Assembly (NCBI GenBank): GCA_030066685.1
Contig: JASJBF010000013.1
Location: 1 to 64,000, forward strand
DNA from: Kiloniellales bacterium
Lineage (GTDB): Bacteria > Pseudomonadota > Alphaproteobacteria > Kiloniellales > JAKSBE01
Direction of reading: 5' to 3'
Length of the DNA stretch: 64,000 nt
Shown: one piece after another, positions 16,298-24,590 of the stretch
How the letters are laid out: the number at the start of each line of letters is the position of its first letter
Position numbering within the stretch: position 1 is the stretch's first letter
The notes under the pieces: generated by a model
Told to the model about the DNA's origin: nothing
The model's database searches: none
What the model saw: the letters and a program-made list of their open reading frames with translations, nothing else
Translations under genes and position numbers: made by a program

Positions 16298-18463
16298 TTG
16301 TTGTCGACACGCGTCAAGGAGTCGATCAAGACCGCCCTGGCGATGGTGATTGCCTATGCGATCGCCCTCTATCTCGGCTGGGAGAAGCCCTTCTGGGCCG
16401 GCTTCGCGGTGGCCATGATCAGCCTCGATACGGCGGGTGCGTCGCTCAACAAGGCCGCGATGCGGATGCTCGGCACCCTGGTGGCCGGGGCCGCCGCCCT
16501 GACTTTCATCGCCCTGTTTCCGCAGGAGCGCTGGGCCATGATCGCTGGCCTGTCGCTCTACGTCGGCTTCTGCGTCTACATGCTGACAGGCGATCGCTAC
16601 AGCTACTTCTGGTTCGTCAGCGCCTTCACGACCCTGGTCATTATCATCGATACGACGCCGGCCGACTCGCTGCAGGCCTTCCGGATCACGGTCGCGCGCG
16701 TCGAGGAAACCGGCATGGGGATCCTGGTATACTCGCTGGTTTCCGCCTTTATCTGGCCGCAGGACAGCCGGGGCGCACTCGAAGCGGCCAGCCGCGATCT
16801 AGCCGCGGCCCAGGAGGAACTCTTCCGAAGCTATCGCGCCTTGATGGCCGGCCAGGGCGAGGCGGAGGACAGCCGGCCGCTGCGGCTGCGCGAGGTCCAG
16901 CTCGCGGCCCGCTTCAGACAGGCCCTCGATGCCGCCGAGACGGACAGCTACGAGGTCTGGGAGCTGCGCCGGCAATGGCGGCGCTTGCGGCAGTTGTCGA
17001 GCGAAGTCATGGAAACGCTCGAGCAATGGCGCGAGACCTTTCCCGAGCTTCAGGACGTCGAGCTGAACAGACCTCTGCCGAACCTGGAGGCATTCTGCGC
17101 CGAGCTGGAGGCGCGCTTCCTTGAGATCCGTCGCCTGCTGGCCGGAGAGACGCCGACGCGCTCGTTCGACGCCGTCACCCTGCAAGTTGACCGCGACGAG
17201 GCCCATGCCCTCGGCCATTTTCAAAGGGCAGCAGGGGCGCTCGCCAAGGCCCGCCTCGATCGCCTGGAGACGCTGTCCCGCCACCTGCTCGACACCGTGA
17301 GAGACATGAGGGGCCATGGCAGCCAGGCAAGGGAGCCCTCGGCGGAGGCTCTGCCAGGGAAAGGGATCCAGATCGATCCGGATCGGCTCGGCGCCGCAGC
17401 GACGGTCGTGGCGACGCTTTGGATCGGTTTTCTGATCTGGATCTACGTCGACCCGCCGCAAGGCGCGCTGTTTGTCTTCATGGCGACTCAGTGGACGATG
17501 ATTGCCGCGCTCGCGCGCCAGAGAGTGACCGTGCTGCCGCCCGGTTTCCTTTTTGGCATCCTGTTCGGCGGCGCGCTCTACATCTTCGTCATGCCGCAGC
17601 TCTCGGGCTACACGCAGCTCGGCGCGATGATCTTCTGCGCGACCTTCGCGATCTTCTATCTCTGCTGGGCACCGCACCTGCGGCTCGTCCGCAGCGTCCT
17701 CTTGGCGCTGGTCAATGTCCTGATCGCCATCGACAATCAGCAGAGCTACGACTTCGCGAGCTATCTGAACACCTCGGCGACGATCCTGCTGTCGCTCACG
17801 CTGGCGATTGCGACGTCCTACTTTCCGACGTCGCCGCGACCGGAGAAGGCCTTCCTGCGCCTGTTCCGCCGTTTTCTCCGACAGGCGGACTTCATGCTGT
17901 CGCGCCTCGCCCTCGACAGGGACCAGGCAAGGGGCTGGGCGGTCCGTTGGAAGACGGCGCTCTACAGCCGCGACCTCCTGGCGCTGCCGAGAAAGCTGGA
18001 AGCCCTGGGTCGGCAGATCGACTACGCGCTGTTGCCCAATGACACGCCCGAGAAGGTCCAGGCCTTGGCCCTCAACATGCAGGCGGTCGCCTATCGGATC
18101 GAAGAGCTCTTGCAGGCCCGCGAGCTTCCGCATTCGGAGTCGCTGGTTCGGCAGTTCCAGGAAGAACTGCGGGCTTGGCGCCAAGTCGCCCAGGAGCAGC
18201 TGCGCCTCTGGGCCGACGATCCGGTGGCGGCGACGGCTCAGGAGCTCGACATGGAGGGACGCCTTGCCGCACGCATGGCCAGGCTAGACGCCCGGATCGA
18301 CGAGGCCTACGGCCAGGCCGAGACCGCTGCGCTGAGCGCCCGCGACTTCGAGAACTTCTTCCGCTATCTCGGCGGACTTCGCGGCCTCTCGGAATCCGGC
18401 ATCGGCTTCATCAGGGTCGCCGAGACGGTCGACTGGGCGCGGTGGCGCGAGGCCAGGTTCTGA
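16298..18463 (+). CDS. FUSC-family inner-membrane efflux protein (AaeB-like)
   Basis: The 721-residue protein has two membrane blocks, each of about five to six helices (near 10-150 and 365-510), separated and followed by long soluble helical regions, the typical FUSC/AaeB layout. AaeB exports aromatic carboxylic acids together with the AaeA periplasmic adaptor. The TTG start at 16298 follows an AGGGGT site. It heads a unit with a DUF1656 (AaeX-like) protein and an HlyD-type adaptor, which supports a tripartite or bipartite efflux pump. The substrate is not known. The second membrane block starts with AATVVATLWIGFLIWIYV. Confidence 0.85.
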   Translation: MLSTRVKESIKTALAMVIAYAIALYLGWEKPFWAGFAVAMISLDTAGASLNKAAMRMLGTLVAGAAALTFIALFPQERWAMIAGLSLYVGFCVYMLTGDRYSYFWFVSAFTTLVIIIDTTPADSLQAFRITVARVEETGMGILVYSLVSAFIWPQDSRGALEAASRDLAAAQEELFRSYRALMAGQGEAEDSRPLRLREVQLAARFRQALDAAETDSYEVWELRRQWRRLRQLSSEVMETLEQWRETFPELQDVELNRPLPNLEAFCAELEARFLEIRRLLAGETPTRSFDAVTLQVDRDEAHALGHFQRAAGALAKARLDRLETLSRHLLDTVRDMRGHGSQAREPSAEALPGKGIQIDPDRLGAAATVVATLWIGFLIWIYVDPPQGALFVFMATQWTMIAALARQRVTVLPPGFLFGILFGGALYIFVMPQLSGYTQLGAMIFCATFAIFYLCWAPHLRLVRSVLLALVNVLIAIDNQQSYDFASYLNTSATILLSLTLAIATSYFPTSPRPEKAFLRLFRRFLRQADFMLSRLALDRDQARGWAVRWKTALYSRDLLALPRKLEALGRQIDYALLPNDTPEKVQALALNMQAVAYRIEELLQARELPHSESLVRQFQEELRAWRQVAQEQLRLWADDPVAATAQELDMEGRLAARMARLDARIDEAYGQAETAALSARDFENFFRYLGGLRGLSESGIGFIRVAETVDWARWREARF

Positions 18464-18533
18464 AGCCGGAACCCGGGAGGCGCACTATGGTACCGTGGCG
18501 TGCGAGCCGAGAGAACGAGATGAGAGAGCAGGC

Positions 18534-18746
18534 ATGACCTTCATACCCAGCGAGTTCGCCATCGGCGGCGTCTACTTCCCGCCCCTGCTGATCGCCGGCT
18601 TCCTCGGCGTGGTGGCGGCCGTGCTGACGGCCTACCTGCTCAATCGCTACCGCCTGTCCCGCTTCTTCTTCTATCCGCCCTTGGTCTTCCTCGCGCTGGC
18701 CGTCATATACACCGGCGTCATTGGCACCTATGTGATCCCGTCATGA
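18534..18746 (+). CDS. DUF1656 (AaeX-like) small membrane protein
   Basis: The 70-residue protein has two membrane helices and the family features PSEFAIGGVYFPPLL near the start and a LNRYRLSRFFFYPPL segment between them. DUF1656 proteins occur almost only between FUSC/AaeB and HlyD/AaeA genes. It overlaps the next gene by four bases (ATGA), so the two are translationally coupled. The ATG at 18534 is preceded by a GAGAGAGCA site. Confidence 0.85.
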   Translation: MTFIPSEFAIGGVYFPPLLIAGFLGVVAAVLTAYLLNRYRLSRFFFYPPLVFLALAVIYTGVIGTYVIPS

Positions 18747-19888
18747 AGGCGCTGAGCACCGTTGCGAAAGTTCTGCTCACGAGCGCCGTGGTCCTGGTCG
18801 CGGTCGCCGTGGTCGCCGTCAAGTACTGGGACTACATCGTCAACCCCTGGACCCGCGACGGCCAGGTCCGCGCCCAGGTCGTTCAGATCACCCCGCGGAT
18901 CTCGGGTCCGATCGTCCGGCTGCCGATCGAGGACAACCAGTTCGTCAAGGCGGGCGACCTGCTGTTCGAGATCGACCCGCGGACCTTCGCGGCGGACCTG
19001 GCGCTGGCCAAGGCCAAGCTCGACCGGACGCGCGACCAGATTTCGGCCCTGGAGAAGAACGTCACGGCGGCCGAGGCGACGGTCGAGCAGTACGGCGCGC
19101 TCATCAAGGCGGCCGAGGCGACGATCCGGAAGAACGAGGCCGAAGTCGAACGCACCAAGATCGACGTCGACCGCGCCGAGATACTGCTCAAGCAGGGCAA
19201 CGTCACCAAGCGCCGCCGGGACGAAGCGATCGCGGACTTCGATTCCGCCGTGGGGGCGCGGGACAACGCGGTGGAGAACAGGAACCAGGCGCGCGCCCAG
19301 AAGCTCCAGGCCGAAGCTGATCTCGCCGAGGCCCAGGCCGATCTCGGGGCGCCGGGCGAAGACAACGCGCGCCTGCGCGCGGCCAAGGCGGAGGTCGAGA
19401 CCGCCGAGCTCAACCTGGAGTTCACCAAGGTCGTAGCCCCGGTCGACGGCTACGTCACCAACCTCGACCTGCGCCTCGGCGACCAGGCCGTCACGAACAA
19501 GCCGGCCCTGGCACTGGTCGACGTCGACAGCTTCTGGGTCCACGGCTTCTTCAAGGAGAACTACATCGAGGGCATCCGCGCGGGCGACCGCGCCATCGTC
19601 ACCCTCATGAGCTATCCCGACAAGCCGCTGCAGGGCCGCGTCCACAGCCTCGGCTGGGGCATCGCCCAGGCCGACGGCAGCGCCGGCTACGAGCTGCTGC
19701 CCAACGTCAGCCCGACCTTCGAGTGGATCCGCCTGGCCCAGCGAGTGCCGGTGCGAGTCCACATCGACGAGCTGCCCGAGGGGGTCGACCTGCGGGTGGG
19801 CACCACAGCCTCCGTCCTGGTGATGACCGGGACGGCCGGAACCGACAGCGATGGCTCGGTGCCCGCCGCGCCCAGGCCGTTGCAGTAG
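18743..19888 (+). CDS. HlyD/EmrA-type periplasmic adaptor (AaeA-like)
   Basis: The 381-residue protein has one N-terminal membrane anchor (about 8-27), a lipoyl half-motif, long coiled-coil hairpin helices (about 85-215) and a beta-barrel domain with VVAPVDGYVTNLDL and DSFWVHGFFKENYI. It should sit in the inner membrane and reach through the periplasm, linking the FUSC pump to an outer-membrane channel. No TolC-type channel is encoded nearby. It follows the DUF1656 gene with an ATGA overlap, and a Na+/H+ antiporter starts 30 bp downstream. Confidence 0.9.
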   Translation: MKALSTVAKVLLTSAVVLVAVAVVAVKYWDYIVNPWTRDGQVRAQVVQITPRISGPIVRLPIEDNQFVKAGDLLFEIDPRTFAADLALAKAKLDRTRDQISALEKNVTAAEATVEQYGALIKAAEATIRKNEAEVERTKIDVDRAEILLKQGNVTKRRRDEAIADFDSAVGARDNAVENRNQARAQKLQAEADLAEAQADLGAPGEDNARLRAAKAEVETAELNLEFTKVVAPVDGYVTNLDLRLGDQAVTNKPALALVDVDSFWVHGFFKENYIEGIRAGDRAIVTLMSYPDKPLQGRVHSLGWGIAQADGSAGYELLPNVSPTFEWIRLAQRVPVRVHIDELPEGVDLRVGTTASVLVMTGTAGTDSDGSVPAAPRPLQ

Positions 19889-19918
19889 GGCCGCGGTTCG
19901 AGGGGGAGGCCTGAGCCT

Positions 19919-21172
19919 GTGGATCTCTTCGTCACGCTTGCCGTCCTCCTGGGGCTGACCGCCCTGTTCAGCTTCGTCAACGAGAGGCTTCTCCGTCTGG
20001 AGACCACCATCGGGCTGATGGTCCTGGCGCTGGCGATGTCCTTGACGGTCTGGGTCCTCGACCTCGCCGGCGTCATCGATCTGCTCGACGAGCAACGCGC
20101 GCTGGTCTCGAAGCTCAAGCTCGACGAAACGCTCCTGAACGGCGTCCTCTGCTTCATGCTCTTCGCCGGCAGCGTCAACGTGAAGATAAGACTCCTCGCC
20201 GAGGAGAAATGGCTGATCGGATCGCTCGCGATCGGCGGCACCCTGATCGCCTGGATCCTGACCGGTCTGCTGCTCTGGGGCGTGACGCGCCTCTTCGGCC
20301 TCGAGATTTCGCCAATCTACGCCTTCCTCTTCGGCGCCCTGATCTCGCCGACCGACCCCATCGCCGCGCTGGCCATCCTCGGCAAGGTCGGTTTGCCCGA
20401 GCGGCTCGAGGCGATCATCGGCGGCGAGTCCCTCTTCAACGACGGCGTGGGGGTCGTGCTCTTCACCATGTGCCTGGCGATCGCCGTGAGCCCGGAACAG
20501 CCGACCTTCGCCGATGCGGTGGTCCTATTCCTGCGCGAGGTGCTGGGCGGCGTCGCGCTCGGCCTCGGCGCCGCCGGCCTGATGCGCTGGATGCTGGTGC
20601 GGTCCCGGGACTACGGCACCCATCTCCTGATCACCTTGGGCATCGTCGCCTTGAGCTATGCGCTGGCCGAGGCGGTCGAGGTCTCCGGACCCATCGCCGC
20701 GGTCGTGACCGGCCTGGTGATCGGCAACGTCAGCGAACCCGCCGAGGCCGGGGGCGTGCACCGGCTGGTCCGCGACTTCTGGCACGGCATCGACGAGACC
20801 TTGAACGCCCTGCTCTTCGTGCTCATCGGGCTGACCGTCGTGCTGGTCTATCCGGTCGAGAGCTTTCCAGCCGGTCTCTCCGCGATCCTGGTCTGCCTGA
20901 TCGCGCGCCTGGTGAGCGTCTACCTGCCGGTCAGCATGCTGGCGCGCACCCCGGCACTCCAGGCCGACGCCTGGGGCCTGTCCAAGCTCCTGACCTGGGG
21001 CGGGCTGCGCGGCGGGCTGGCGCTGGCGCTGGCCCTGTCGATCCCGGCGGTGCCGCAGAAGGGTGCGATCGTCTACATGACCTTTGCGGTGGTCGCCTTC
21101 TCCGTCATCGTCCAAGGTCTGACGATCAGCAAGATCTTCAAGCCCGAGGCGCTGAAGCGCCTGATCACGTGA
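19919..21172 (+). CDS. CPA1-family Na+/H+ antiporter (NhaP-like)
   Basis: The 417-residue protein has about twelve membrane helices and CPA1 signatures: ALISPTDPIAALAILGKVGL (the Asp-containing unwound region) and GGESLFNDGVGVVLF. It exchanges sodium (or potassium) for protons across the inner membrane. The GTG start at 19919 has a GGGGGAGG site upstream. It follows the efflux genes closely and probably shares their transcript, which may link proton-motive force or pH balance to the pump. It lacks a C-terminal RCK/TrkA regulatory domain. Confidence 0.9.
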   Translation: MDLFVTLAVLLGLTALFSFVNERLLRLETTIGLMVLALAMSLTVWVLDLAGVIDLLDEQRALVSKLKLDETLLNGVLCFMLFAGSVNVKIRLLAEEKWLIGSLAIGGTLIAWILTGLLLWGVTRLFGLEISPIYAFLFGALISPTDPIAALAILGKVGLPERLEAIIGGESLFNDGVGVVLFTMCLAIAVSPEQPTFADAVVLFLREVLGGVALGLGAAGLMRWMLVRSRDYGTHLLITLGIVALSYALAEAVEVSGPIAAVVTGLVIGNVSEPAEAGGVHRLVRDFWHGIDETLNALLFVLIGLTVVLVYPVESFPAGLSAILVCLIARLVSVYLPVSMLARTPALQADAWGLSKLLTWGGLRGGLALALALSIPAVPQKGAIVYMTFAVVAFSVIVQGLTISKIFKPEALKRLIT

Positions 21173-21187
21173 CGGTGCGGTGAGGTC

Positions 21188-21685
21188 ATGGACAGGATTC
21201 TCGTCAGCGCCTGCCTGCTGGGCCAGCCGGTCCGCTACGACGGCCGCGCGAAGGAGATCCGGGATGCGCTGCTGACGCGATGGAGAGGCGAGGGACGCCT
21301 GGTGCCGATCTGCCCGGAGGTCGGCGCCGGTTTCGGGACCCCGCGGCCGCCCGCCGAGATCATGGCCGGCTTCGACGGCCGGGACGTCCTGGAGGGCAAA
21401 GCCCGCGTCTTGGAGGCAGGCGGCGCGGACGCCACGGCGGCCTTCCTCGAGGGCGCGCGGCTGGCGCTCGAGACCGCGAGGAGAAACGACTGCCGTTTCG
21501 CCCTTCTGACGGATGGAAGCCCGTCCTGCGGTTCGACCTTTATCTACGACGGCGGCTTCGACGGCCGCGCCAAGCCGGGCCCTGGGGTGGTCGCCGCGCT
21601 GCTGTCGGCCGAGGGGATCGCCGTCTTCGCCGAGACGCGGATCGCGGAGCTCGCAAAGGCGCTCGAAGGCGGCGGCGGTTCATAA
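21188..21685 (+). CDS. DUF523 family protein
   Basis: The 165-residue protein has the DUF523 signature: VSACLLGQPVRYDG near the N-terminus, CPEVGAGFGTPRPPAEI, and SPSCGSTFIYDG. Its conserved cysteines (Cys9, Cys41 and the one in SPSCG) suggest a metal or iron-sulfur site. DUF523 appears elsewhere fused to DUF1722, but the function is not settled. It is 15 bp behind the antiporter gene and thus at the end of that unit. Confidence 0.9.
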   Translation: MDRILVSACLLGQPVRYDGRAKEIRDALLTRWRGEGRLVPICPEVGAGFGTPRPPAEIMAGFDGRDVLEGKARVLEAGGADATAAFLEGARLALETARRNDCRFALLTDGSPSCGSTFIYDGGFDGRAKPGPGVVAALLSAEGIAVFAETRIAELAKALEGGGGS

Positions 21686-21734
21686 CCGCGGCGTCCCTGC
21701 CTATACTCCCCGGCAAAGGGACAGGGACGGGACC

Positions 21735-22886
21735 ATGGCGATCGACGCGGAGACCTTCGACCAGCTTCTGGAGACCGTCGGGCGCTTCGTCGAGGAGCGG
21801 CTGCGGCCGGCCGAGGCCGAGGTCGACGCCGAGGACCGGGTGCCCGAGGGCATCGTCGAGGAGATGAAGCGGCTTGGGCTCTTCGGCCTGACCATTCCCG
21901 AGGCCTACGGCGGCCTGGGCCTGGAGGCCGAGGAGGAGGTCCGGGTCGCCCTGCTGCTGGGCCGCAGTTCGCCGGCCTTCCGCTCGGTCTTCGGCACCAA
22001 TATCGGGATCGGCAGCCAGGGCCTGGTGGTCGACGGCACCGAGGCGCAGAAGCGGCACTACCTGCCGGGCATGGCCTCGGGCGAGATCATCGGCTCCTTC
22101 TGCTTGACCGAGCCTGACGCCGGCTCCGACGCCGCGGCCCTGCGCACCACGGCGCTGCGCGACGGCAACGGCTACATCCTCAACGGCACCAAGCGCTACA
22201 TCACCAACGCGCCGCGCGCCGATGTCTTCACCGTCATGGCGCGCAGCGATCCCGAGACGCCCGGCGCGCGCGGCGTCTCGGCCTTCATCGTCGAGGCCGA
22301 CACGCCGGGCATCCGGCTCGGCAAGCCGGAGAAGAAGATGGGCCAGAAGGGCGCCCAGGTCTGCGACGTGGTCTTCGAGGACTGCCGGATTCCGGGCGAC
22401 GCCCTGATCGGCGAGGTCGAGGGGCAGGGCTTCAAGACCGCCATGAAGGTGCTCGACCGTGGCCGCCTGCACATCTCGGCGGTCTGCGTCGGGGTCGCCA
22501 AGCGGCTGATCGAGGAAAGCTTGAGCTATGCGATGGAGCGCAAGCAGTTCGGCAAGGCGATCGCCGACTTCCAGCTGGTCCAGGCGATGCTCGCCGACAG
22601 CGAGACCGAGGCCGCCGCGGCCGAGGCCCTGGTGCTCGACGCCGCGCGCCGGCGCGACGCCGGGGCGGGCATCACCAAGCTGGCCGCCATGTGCAAGTAC
22701 TTCGCCTCCGAGATGGTCGGCCGGGTCGCCGACCGGGCGGTGCAGATCCACGGCGGCGCGGGCTACATCGCCGACTATCCCGTGGAGCGCTTCTACCGCG
22801 ACGTCCGGCTGTTCCGCATCTACGAGGGCACCTCGCAGATCCAGCAGCTGATCATCGCCCGGGAGATGATGAAGGGGGCCGGATGA
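21735..22886 (+). CDS. Acyl-CoA dehydrogenase
   Basis: The 383-residue protein has the full acyl-CoA dehydrogenase layout: N-terminal helical domain, beta-barrel with CLTEPDAGSDAAAL and KRYITNAPRADVF, and C-terminal helices with the FAD-binding RKQFGKAIADFQLV and ending IYEGTSQIQQLIIAREMM. The catalytic Glu is expected in RLFRIYEGTS. It oxidises an acyl-CoA to the enoyl-CoA and passes electrons to ETF. The ATG at 21735 follows an AGGGACGGG stretch. It overlaps the acyl-CoA ligase gene by ATGA, so the two likely activate and then desaturate the same acid. Confidence 0.9.
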   Translation: MAIDAETFDQLLETVGRFVEERLRPAEAEVDAEDRVPEGIVEEMKRLGLFGLTIPEAYGGLGLEAEEEVRVALLLGRSSPAFRSVFGTNIGIGSQGLVVDGTEAQKRHYLPGMASGEIIGSFCLTEPDAGSDAAALRTTALRDGNGYILNGTKRYITNAPRADVFTVMARSDPETPGARGVSAFIVEADTPGIRLGKPEKKMGQKGAQVCDVVFEDCRIPGDALIGEVEGQGFKTAMKVLDRGRLHISAVCVGVAKRLIEESLSYAMERKQFGKAIADFQLVQAMLADSETEAAAAEALVLDAARRRDAGAGITKLAAMCKYFASEMVGRVADRAVQIHGGAGYIADYPVERFYRDVRLFRIYEGTSQIQQLIIAREMMKGAG

Positions 22887-24436
22887 ACCCGGACGCCGAT
22901 CCGCAGGCGGCGGCCCCCGCGCCGGCCCTGCCGCCGGACCGTTTCCGTTGGATCACCGATCCCCTGGACCACTGGGCGGCCGCGGCGCCGGAGCGGATCG
23001 CCGCCGCCGACCCGCTGGCCCTCCGCAGCTACGCCGGCCTGCGGGAAGAGGTCGAGGCCCTCGCGGCGCTGTTCCGGGCCGAGGGCGTCGAGCCCGGCGA
23101 CCGGGTCCTGATCCTGCTGGAGAACAGCCTCGCCGGGGCGGCGGCGATCCTGGCCGCCGCCCGGCTCCGGGCCTGGGCGGTGCCGCTGAATGCTCGGCTC
23201 TCGGCGCGCGAGGTCGACGCCATCCGGGCCCACTGCCGGCCGCGGGTCTCGCTCTACACCGCCGGCGTCTCGCCCGAGGCCGCGGCGCACGCCCGCCGCC
23301 ACGGGGCGGCGACGCGGCCGGCGCTAGAGCCCCTGGGCGCGGTGCTCGCGGCGGGCGGCGAGGCCGCGCCGGAGCCGGTCGCCGAGGACCCGGCGGCGCA
23401 GGTCGCGGCGCTGATCTACACCACCGGGACCACGGGCGCCCCAAAGGGCGTCATGCTGACCCACGACAACCTGATGTTCATCGCCGGGCGCTCCTCCCGG
23501 CAGCGCGGCGTGACCGCCGCCGACCGGGTCTACGACGTGCTGCCGATGAGTCACGTCTTCGGCCTGTCCTCGGTCCTGCTCGGCTCGCTCTACCAGGGCG
23601 CGCGGCTCGACCTCGTGCCCCGCTTCGATCCGGAGGCGGTGGCCCGCGCCCTGGCCGAGGACGGGGTGACGATCTTCCAGGGCGTGCCGCAGATGTACGC
23701 CCGGCTCCTGGCGCGGCTGGAGGCGGGCGCGGGCTTGCCGGCGCCGCGGCTGCGCTACATCTCGGCCGGCGGCGCGCCCCTGGAGCCCGACCTCAAGGCC
23801 CGGGTCGAGGCGCTCTGGTCCCTGCCGCTGCACAACGGCTACGGCCTGACCGAGACCTCGCCGACGATCTCGACCACCGAGCCCGACCGGCCGGCCGCCG
23901 ACGACAGCACCGGGCCGCCGCTGCCCGACGTCGAGGTCCGCATCGCCGGGCCCGAGGGCGAGGCCCTGCCCACCGGGGAGGTCGGCGAGATCCGGATCCG
24001 CGGCCGCCTGGTCATGAAGGGCTACTACCGCGATCCGGAGCAGACCTCGGCGGCGGTGACGTCCGAGGGCTGGTTCCGGACCGGCGACCTCGGTCGGCTG
24101 TCGGCCGAGGGCGAGCTCTACGTGGTCGGCCGCCTCAAGGAGCTGATCATCCGCTCCGGCTTCAACGTCTATCCGCCGGAGGTCGAGGCGGTGGTCGCCA
24201 GCCATCCCCGGGTCGCCCTGGCCGCCGTCCTGGGCCGCAAGGTACCGGGCAACGAGGAGGTCGTGGCCTTCGTCCAGCCGCCGCCCGGCGGCGAGATCGA
24301 TGTGACGGCCCTGCGCGCCTTCGTCGAGCCGCGCCTGGCGCCCTACAAGCGGCCCTCCGACTACGTCGTCATGGCCGAGCTGCCGGCCAGCGCCACCGGC
24401 AAGCTGCTCAAGCACAAGCTGCGCGACCTTCTCTAG
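22883..24436 (+). CDS. AMP-dependent acyl-CoA synthetase/ligase
   Basis: The 517-residue protein is an ANL-superfamily enzyme. Visible motifs are the P-loop-like YTTGTTGAPKGVMLTH, the GYGLTETSPT aromatic/adenine motif, WFRTGDLGRL, GRLKELIIRSGFNVYPPEVE, and the C-terminal lysine in SATGKLLKHKL. It activates a carboxylic acid through an acyl-AMP to acyl-CoA. Coupling to the acyl-CoA dehydrogenase suggests a small catabolic unit for a fatty or aromatic acid. The exact substrate is not predictable. The gene ends just before a large palindromic repeat. Confidence 0.9.
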   Translation: MNPDADPQAAAPAPALPPDRFRWITDPLDHWAAAAPERIAAADPLALRSYAGLREEVEALAALFRAEGVEPGDRVLILLENSLAGAAAILAAARLRAWAVPLNARLSAREVDAIRAHCRPRVSLYTAGVSPEAAAHARRHGAATRPALEPLGAVLAAGGEAAPEPVAEDPAAQVAALIYTTGTTGAPKGVMLTHDNLMFIAGRSSRQRGVTAADRVYDVLPMSHVFGLSSVLLGSLYQGARLDLVPRFDPEAVARALAEDGVTIFQGVPQMYARLLARLEAGAGLPAPRLRYISAGGAPLEPDLKARVEALWSLPLHNGYGLTETSPTISTTEPDRPAADDSTGPPLPDVEVRIAGPEGEALPTGEVGEIRIRGRLVMKGYYRDPEQTSAAVTSEGWFRTGDLGRLSAEGELYVVGRLKELIIRSGFNVYPPEVEAVVASHPRVALAAVLGRKVPGNEEVVAFVQPPPGGEIDVTALRAFVEPRLAPYKRPSDYVVMAELPASATGKLLKHKLRDLL

Positions 24437-24460
24437 AATTCGCTCGCACTTTTCGGAGAG

Positions 24461-24563
24461 TCACCCCCTCCCGACCCTCCCCCATCAAGGGGGAGGGCTT
24501 TGGTGGGCGGAGGCCGTGGCGTCCTCCCTCCCCCTCGATGGGGGAGGGTCGGGGAGGGGGTGA
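24461..24563. repeat. REP-like double hairpin, probable bidirectional terminator
   Basis: Two arms (24461-24486 and 24537-24563) are reverse complements except for one extra base. Each arm also contains or adjoins a short CCCTCCCCC/GGGGGAGGG hairpin. The element lies between the convergent ligase and TRAP permease genes. Such C/G-run palindromes are repeated in many alphaproteobacterial genomes and can end transcription from both sides. Confidence 0.75.
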
Positions 24564-24590
24564 AACGCCGAAGTCTGCAGCAGATCGGGA

